NCBI GenBank assembly: GCA_030044455.1
Contig: JASHVU010000273.1
Coordinates: forward strand, 1-11,794
Length of the DNA stretch: 11,794 bases
Direction of reading: 5' to 3'
DNA from: Acidobacteriaceae bacterium
GTDB lineage: Bacteria; Acidobacteriota; Terriglobia; Terriglobales; Acidobacteriaceae
The position numbers and the translations under genes were made by a program. Below, in pieces: positions 7,251 through 11,794 of this stretch (position 1 is its first letter; each line of letters begins with the position of its first letter). The notes beneath the pieces are model-generated. The model was not told the origin of the DNA and did not search any database. It was given only the letters and a program-made list of their open reading frames with translations.

Positions 7251-8903
7251 TCATCGAGCTTGGACGGGCACTGGTTCAGCCAGGTGCAGCACCTTATCTG
7301 ACTTGTCTTTCACTGTGACGGCCACGCCCTTCGGAAGGTAGCGCGAAATCACTGCCGGATCAAACCAATCCATCTCCCATGCATCTTCAATCCCGACCAG
7401 CGTGTAGTCGCCCGGCGCCACATTCAACAGCGTAAAGCTGCCGTCAGAGTCGCTTTGATCGCGGCGAGCCAGCTCCTCAATGGCTGAAAGATCCTTGGGA
7501 ACCAGTATCACCATCGCTCCTGCCACGCCCTTGCTGTCTTTGCGCGCAAATCCTTCAATGCGGGTGTTGCCGGCGCTCACCGTGACAACCAGCGACAGGG
7601 GCTTGTCGTTCACTTCAATGCGATTTCCCGCCTGCGCCTTGCCGCCGCGCGGCCCGACAGACACGACCGAAATTTGAGTCTCCGCCATGACTTCAACCAG
7701 CCACGAACCTGGGGGAACATTATTCAGTTTGAATGAACCGGCATCAATCTGCCTCGGCGTGATCGGGGGCCCGGTTCCGTCTGCCGGCTGCAGCACAATC
7801 CCTGCGCGGCCCGTCAGCGCAACGCCGGGGGCCGTTTCGACCACTCCCGAGACGGTTTGCGTGGGCACACCCGCAGAGGGATCCACCTGCTGGCTCGATG
7901 AGGCGTCCAGTTCTACCACGCGCGGAGGATCGCCTTGCGTCAGTTCGTAACGGCCGGGCGCAATGCCCGACATTTGCAACGTTCCGCCCGCACTCCCGGG
8001 CTCCATTACCTCGAGATCGTCCAAGGGCAAATCGTTGCCAAAAGCAGTCGCCTGCAAGGTGGGAGGCGCCAGCGAGCCATCGGTTTTTAGCGGCGCCATG
8101 ACTGCAATCCGCACCGCCGGAACCGCATGCATGCTGACGTCGGCCTCAAGGCGCGAGCCGGTTGCAAGGGTGATATCGCTTGCCGAGCTCTCGTCGGTGG
8201 TCGAATCGAAATAGGTCACCGGATACGCCACGTCCAGCGCTGCCTCTGACTCGGTTTCCGGTGCCGGCGAATAACCCGGGTTCCGGTTCATCGCGTACCA
8301 CGGCTTTGCCCTGACCGCGATCAGGTAGTCGCCCGGTTCGAGGCCCGAGAATTCGTAGCCGCCGGTATCGTCGGTTTGTACCGCTTGCACCTGTTCGATC
8401 CGCTCTCCGGGTACATGCCGATGCGGCTTTTCGTAAAGCATCACGCTGGCGCCATCCACCGGATCGCCGCCATCCGAAGTGACCGTTCCGTAAATGACCG
8501 CGGCCAGCGAGAGCTTGAAGACGAGGTGTTCCGTGTCCTGGCCGGGTCCGGTCACAATGGCCGAGTTGTACTCAAAGTGCTGGTTGTAAAACCCGGTCGT
8601 GTAACCGCGCTTTGAAGCCGTGAGCTGGTACTTCCCCGCGGAAAGCGAATCCATTGAGAACTGGCCGTCGTCGCCTGACTCGGTGGATGCAACGACTTGA
8701 CTATTTTCAACGGTGAGCAGCGCCACTGCCGCACCGCGCACCGGCTCGCCGGTGGTTGCATTCACCACCGTCCCGGCAACCCGATAACCCTGCGCAGCGG
8801 GTGTGGTTCGCACCGCGGGAGCGGTCTGCGCATGCGCCGCAGTCAACGCCATCGCTGCGACTACCGACGCAATCAACTGCCGCTGACCAATCACCCGTGC
8901 CAT
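7251..8903 (-). CDS. Secreted multi-domain CarboxypepD_reg-like protein (550 aa)
   Basis: The signal peptide (1-26, ending AAHAQ) exports this 550-residue protein. The mature part is a chain of beta-sandwich carboxypeptidase-regulatory-like domains at about 40-112, 136-205, 351-405 and 446-510, with a looser copy near 255-330. Each ends in a turn of the type APGxY: SAGKYQL (88-94), EPGDYLI (189-195), APGRYEL (315-321), PPGSWLV (397-403) and APGDYTL (496-502). The tail has WFDPAVISRYLPKGVAVTV (513-531), a C-terminal signature shared with the neighbouring paralogue. No TonB-dependent receptor barrel or catalytic peptidase domain follows, so it is not an enzyme by sequence; a surface binding or structural role is an inference. 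AGGAG (8909-8913) lies five bases before the ATG and touches the heptamer array in the leader. Confidence 0.87.
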   Translation of the reverse strand: MARVIGQRQLIASVVAAMALTAAHAQTAPAVRTTPAAQGYRVAGTVVNATTGEPVRGAAVALLTVENSQVVASTESGDDGQFSMDSLSAGKYQLTASKRGYTTGFYNQHFEYNSAIVTGPGQDTEHLVFKLSLAAVIYGTVTSDGGDPVDGASVMLYEKPHRHVPGERIEQVQAVQTDDTGGYEFSGLEPGDYLIAVRAKPWYAMNRNPGYSPAPETESEAALDVAYPVTYFDSTTDESSASDITLATGSRLEADVSMHAVPAVRIAVMAPLKTDGSLAPPTLQATAFGNDLPLDDLEVMEPGSAGGTLQMSGIAPGRYELTQGDPPRVVELDASSSQQVDPSAGVPTQTVSGVVETAPGVALTGRAGIVLQPADGTGPPITPRQIDAGSFKLNNVPPGSWLVEVMAETQISVVSVGPRGGKAQAGNRIEVNDKPLSLVVTVSAGNTRIEGFARKDSKGVAGAMVILVPKDLSAIEELARRDQSDSDGSFTLLNVAPGDYTLVGIEDAWEMDWFDPAVISRYLPKGVAVTVKDKSDKVLHLAEPVPVQAR

Positions 8904-8908
8904 TTACG

Positions 8909-8913
8909 CTCCT
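8909..8913 (-). promoter_or_regulatory. Ribosome binding site joined to the heptamer array
   Basis: AGGAG on the minus strand, five bases before the ATG of the 550-residue gene. Its first base is the last base of the first TAGTCCC unit, so a change in repeat number would alter sequence directly upstream of it. Confidence 0.6.
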
Positions 8914-8963
8914 AGTCCCTAGTCCCTAGTCCCTAGTCCTTAGTCCCTTAGTCCTTTAGTCCC
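8913..8963. repeat. Heptamer tandem array TAGTCCY x7 (GGGACTA on the minus strand)
   Basis: Units begin at 8913, 8920, 8927, 8934, 8941, 8949 and 8957. Five read TAGTCCC and two (8934, 8949) read TAGTCCT; single extra T bases sit at 8948 and 8956. A degenerate C-rich continuation runs to about 8980 and contains the 13-mer also found at 2575-2587. The array fills most of the 78-base gap between the two CarboxypepD_reg genes. Because 7 is not a multiple of 3, the TAG in each unit places stop codons in all three frames, on both strands. Confidence 0.9.
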
Positions 8964-8981
8964 TGGCCCTGTCCCCTGCCT

Positions 8982-10826
8982 TTACGGCACTTGCACCACC
9001 AAATCTGACGTCGCACCCGGCGAAAGCGTTACCGCCTGGCTGGGCAAGGCCGCCAGCACCGCGGGATTCCTGTATTCGAATGACGTGTTCCCTTCCAGCG
9101 TGTACACGTGATAATTCCCGGGAGTCAGCCCGTTGAGCGTGATAGATCCGCCCGTCGACGGCCGCAATGTAACCTCCCGGGGATCGACGGTCGAGTCGAA
9201 GTCAGCAATTGCGTACACCGAGTAGTATTTCTCCTCGCCTGGCCTCATTGCTTCAAGAGTCTGGGGCAGGCTCAGAGTAAGCGTGGCACAATCGTCGCGA
9301 ACGGTAAGCTCGAGCGGTGCCTGTACCCCCGCCTGCCCAACCAGCAGTGGTTCACGGGCCAGGTTCGCGCCTCCGGCAGTGAACGAGCTCTCGCAATAAC
9401 CGCCCTGTGCAGGCTGCATGTGTACCCAGTAGGCGCCGGGCGCAATCGGCTGTCCGACGAGAGGGCCGGGCCACCGGCCGCTGGCAAGTTCGGTCACCAT
9501 GCTTTCATCAGGCAATTGGCCGGGCGACTGAGGAGCCTGCGTCGCCGTGACAACAAACTGGACCGAAGAGCCAACCTGTTCGCCCGAGCCGCTGCGCAGC
9601 ACATTCAGCTGGACCTGGATTGGAGGCGCTTCAGTGAGCGCCACGCGCAGATTGGTGATGGGCTGCCCCGCGACCTGGAGATCTACGGCGCCCTGCAGCA
9701 TCGGTGCGCCCCCCCGGCGCTGGGCGAAGTCAAGAGAGAAGCTTTGTCTTTGCCCCTCAAGAGAGATGCTTAGTTGGAGTGTTGTGCTAATCGAAAGCCG
9801 GTAACTGCCATCGGGCAGCGATGCCTCAATCAACTTCGCATTGGAATCGTAGCGAGCGGGATAGGGCAGCACCCGGCCGGAGATGTCCATCACCTGCACT
9901 GCGTAGTCAGAGACGCCCCCGGCAAAGGCGGGGGGCAACACCGCCGTTGCGGTTACGGTTTGAAATGCTTCGCGTGTTAGCGTCAGATTTGCCTGCACGG
10001 TTGCGCCCGGCGCTACTGTGATCCTTGATGCTCCCGAGGGATCGCGCGCGTCGGGATAGAAGACGGTCGCGAATCCCCATTCATGGGTTGCGCTGCCGCG
10101 GCCCGCTTCGACCGGCAGATTCATATCCTCTGAATCGAGCGACGGCTCGGAGTAGAGCTCGTACACGCCCGGGGCCAGTTCGCCAAACCGAAACGCACCG
10201 TCGCTGCGCGTTTTGGCGCTTCCCGCCGACGCCCAGCCTGCGCGCCCATTTACCAGAACCCGCCGCAGCAAGTTCAAACTGATTCCTTCGGCCGAATCGC
10301 CATTCGATAGGTCGATCTGCCCCTGAATGGCGCCGGTGGGCATGAGCGAGAACTCCACGTCGGGCATATCCGCGGTCAGCATCACGTTGTGCGGCGCGGG
10401 TGAAATCGTGTCCATCACCTCCGATGCTTCACTTGAGGCAGCGTCAATGTAACCCGGCTTGCGTATGGAAACGATGACAGGACCAACGGGAAGATTGGGG
10501 ATCTCGAATTTTCCATCCCCGTCGGTCAACGCGGCGGTAGCTGCATCGCCTTCGACTGAAACCAGCGCGCGGGCAAGCGGCTCGCCACTGGCCGCGTCGC
10601 GCACTACTCCGTGCAGCGTGGCCGGCGCCGGCGCTGCCTGCAGCGGCTGCTGTCCCGCATTCTGCTGGGTATCGGCGCCGGCAAGGGGCTGCAGCGGTTC
10701 CTGCGCTGGAGCGGCCAGCGCAATGACCATGAACCCGAGAAGGCTCAGTCCGCATGCTCGCCGCAGGATGAAGGACGCCAGACTCACTACGCTTTTGCCG
10801 CACTCCGGATTGAGTCTCGAAATCAA
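8982..10826 (-). CDS. Secreted multi-domain CarboxypepD_reg-like protein (614 aa)
   Basis: Paralogue-like neighbour of the 550-residue protein. An N-terminal hydrophobic stretch (GLSLLGFMVIALAAPAQ, about 26-42) is the export signal; a Q/A/P-rich linker follows. The first CarboxypepD_reg domain is at 69-125 (HGVVRDAASGEPLARALV through the NLPVGPVIVSI turn), a second at 165-227 ending ELAPGVYELYS, and a last sandwich ends near 555-577 with GLTPGNYHVY. The middle region (290-520) has less regular beta-rich sequence with two cysteines (478, 513). The C-terminal signature FEYRNPAVLAALPSQAVTL (583-601) matches the neighbour's tail. No enzyme or TonB-receptor domain is visible. The frame opens at a TTG (10826) without a clear Shine-Dalgarno site; a GTG at 10787 would also leave an intact signal peptide, so the exact start is uncertain. 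Confidence 0.85.
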   Translation of the reverse strand: MISRLNPECGKSVVSLASFILRRACGLSLLGFMVIALAAPAQEPLQPLAGADTQQNAGQQPLQAAPAPATLHGVVRDAASGEPLARALVSVEGDAATAALTDGDGKFEIPNLPVGPVIVSIRKPGYIDAASSEASEVMDTISPAPHNVMLTADMPDVEFSLMPTGAIQGQIDLSNGDSAEGISLNLLRRVLVNGRAGWASAGSAKTRSDGAFRFGELAPGVYELYSEPSLDSEDMNLPVEAGRGSATHEWGFATVFYPDARDPSGASRITVAPGATVQANLTLTREAFQTVTATAVLPPAFAGGVSDYAVQVMDISGRVLPYPARYDSNAKLIEASLPDGSYRLSISTTLQLSISLEGQRQSFSLDFAQRRGGAPMLQGAVDLQVAGQPITNLRVALTEAPPIQVQLNVLRSGSGEQVGSSVQFVVTATQAPQSPGQLPDESMVTELASGRWPGPLVGQPIAPGAYWVHMQPAQGGYCESSFTAGGANLAREPLLVGQAGVQAPLELTVRDDCATLTLSLPQTLEAMRPGEEKYYSVYAIADFDSTVDPREVTLRPSTGGSITLNGLTPGNYHVYTLEGNTSFEYRNPAVLAALPSQAVTLSPGATSDLVVQVP

Positions 10827-10894
10827 ACACCATTGTGACGGCGCGGGCCACGGTTAGGAAAGCAGCAGGGTTGAATTCCCGTGGCAATTTGAAT

Positions 10895-10907
10895 GCCGGA
10901 CTCCGGC
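10895..10907 (-). terminator. Possible terminator hairpin after the permease
   Basis: GCCGG (10895-10899) and CCGGC (10903-10907) flank a three-base loop, starting four bases past the permease stop on the minus strand. The following bases read ATTCAAATT, only moderately T-rich. An alternative pairing TGCCG/CGGCA (10894-10898 with 10907-10911) uses the same region. Confidence 0.35.
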
Positions 10908-10911
10908 GGCA

Positions 10912-11794
10912 TCAATGGTGCGGGTCTGGCAAGGTTTCACTGTCGTCGAGATACCAGGGGATATTGATCACCACGATGCGCCGATTGCCGCGCACCAGCA
11001 GGATCACCTTGAGCAGATCGGCACGGCGGTTGTGGAGCAGCCCTTGCCACCAATGCTGCACCACCAGCTCCGGCACCAGCACGCAGACCTTGCGGTTGCC
11101 TGTCTCCTTTTCCACTTTCAGCACGAAGTCAACCACCGGCTGCAGAACGTACCGGTACGGCGATTTTAGAGTAACGAGCGTGGGAACACTGCGGCCGGCA
11201 GCCTCGAGCGGCGCGACAATGTTCTGCCCCCATTCCGTGCAGAAGGGGTCAGTGTCTTCGCCTACCTGCACGTGAATGCAGCGAACGTCTTGAGAGATGG
11301 CGAGCGCGAATGAAAGAGCCTTCTCAGAAATGCGACTCCAGCGGTCAACCGGAATCACCACTACCGGTTGTTCCGGTTCTGCGGGGATCATGGGCCGGTC
11401 GAGATCGATCTCCGCAGCCACCCGCTCGTAGTGCCGCTTCACCGTCCGCATTACCACAATCATCACGACCACCAGCAATGCGGTAATCCACGCGCCGTCA
11501 ATGAACTTGGCCACCAGCACCACCAGCGCTGTAATGCCGGTCGCCACCGCGCCCAGCAGATTCACCATCATGCGCAGCGGCGCATTGCCCTGCCGCTTCC
11601 AGTGCATCACCATGTCCGCCTGCGAAAGCGTGAACGCCATGAACGCGCCGATTGCAAAAAGCGGAATCAGCCGGTCGGTTACGCCCCCGAAGATGATGAG
11701 CAAAAGCCCGGCCAGCACGACCAGCACATAAATGCCCCATGAATAGAGCAGCCGGCGGCCGCGAATCAGAAAGATGCGCGGCATGTAGTCGTCG
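10912..11794 (-). CDS. APC-superfamily permease, C-terminal part; 5' end outside window
   Basis: The frame stays open to the right edge, where residues DDY precede MPRIFLIRGRRLLYSWGI. This is the xDxYLPRxFxxRGxRLxxSxGI signature found in the second half of APC-type amino-acid/polyamine permeases, so only the last part of the gene is present. Numbered from that methionine, four hydrophobic helices lie near 14-33, 38-56, 74-93 and 96-113; FTLSQADMVMHW (51-62) is also family-typical. Residues 114-290 form a soluble tail starting PVVVIPVDRWSRISEKALSFALAI, with alternating strands and helices that resemble a universal-stress-protein-like (UspA) domain. The substrate cannot be told from this half. 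The stop lies 85 bases before the start of the 614-residue secreted-protein gene on the same strand. Confidence 0.85.
   Translation of the reverse strand, partial: DDYMPRIFLIRGRRLLYSWGIYVLVVLAGLLLIIFGGVTDRLIPLFAIGAFMAFTLSQADMVMHWKRQGNAPLRMMVNLLGAVATGITALVVLVAKFIDGAWITALLVVVMIVVMRTVKRHYERVAAEIDLDRPMIPAEPEQPVVVIPVDRWSRISEKALSFALAISQDVRCIHVQVGEDTDPFCTEWGQNIVAPLEAAGRSVPTLVTLKSPYRYVLQPVVDFVLKVEKETGNRKVCVLVPELVVQHWWQGLLHNRRADLLKVILLVRGNRRIVVINIPWYLDDSETLPDPHH

Noticed and set aside
8905..8980. CRISPR array or telomere-like end
   Set aside because: Units are 7 bases with no spacers, so not CRISPR. The array is internal between two genes on a continuous sequence, so not a replicon end.
9108..9773. 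Plus-strand frame of 221 codons opposite the 614-residue protein gene
   Set aside because: Antisense shadow with arginine-rich, non-domain sequence.
10847..10885. Inverted repeat GCCACGG/CCGTGGC upstream of the 614-residue protein gene
   Set aside because: Seven perfect pairs but a 25-base loop; possibly a leader structure or operator half-sites, but nothing else supports it.
10444..10887. Alternative minus-strand frame with an ATG at 10833 near the start of the 614-residue gene
   Set aside because: Out of frame with the CarboxypepD_reg protein; its translation is arginine/alanine-rich without a domain. The TTG or GTG starts of the long frame are preferred.

Overview
This 11.8-kb window looks like chromosomal DNA of an Acidobacteriota member, probably class Terriglobia. 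That placement is an inference from gene content: GC-rich coding sequence, two secreted multi-domain carboxypeptidase-regulatory-like (CarboxypepD_reg) proteins side by side, an APC-type permease with a long soluble tail, a GT87-type membrane glycosyltransferase and a membrane-fused spermidine-synthase-like protein. No rRNA, tRNA, CRISPR array, insertion sequence or phage gene was seen. Coding density is high, and no gene-free stretch exceeds about 230 bases.

Left half, plus strand: (1) the 3' part of a membrane-fused spermidine-synthase-like protein (start lies left of the window); (2) an exported chagasin-like (I42) peptidase-inhibitor homologue at 2052-2471; (3) a full-length AMP-forming acetyl-CoA synthetase, acs, at 2704-4695; (4) a RibD-C/DHFR-like reductase at 4706-5227, 10 bases after acs and probably cotranscribed with it. 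The 232-base leader before acs holds two inverted repeats and a period-7 C-rich array.

Right half, minus strand, in reading order from the right edge: the C-terminal part of an APC-superfamily permease (stop at 10912), a 614-residue and a 550-residue secreted CarboxypepD_reg protein, an outer-membrane beta-barrel protein (6408-7073) and a GT87-like membrane protein (5199-6386). The last two are 21 bases apart and look cotranscribed. The two halves converge at 5199-5227, where the stop regions of the reductase and the GT87-like gene overlap by 29 bases.

Most genes are ordinary members of known families: acetate activation on one side, envelope and surface proteins on the other. I see no convincing new multi-gene system. 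The most unusual signal is non-coding. A heptamer array (TAGTCCC on the plus strand, GGGACTA on the minus strand, seven units) fills most of the 78-base gap between the two CarboxypepD_reg genes and runs into the Shine-Dalgarno site of the second. A degenerate period-7 array sharing an exact 13-mer with its edge lies upstream of acs, suggesting a dispersed intergenic repeat family.
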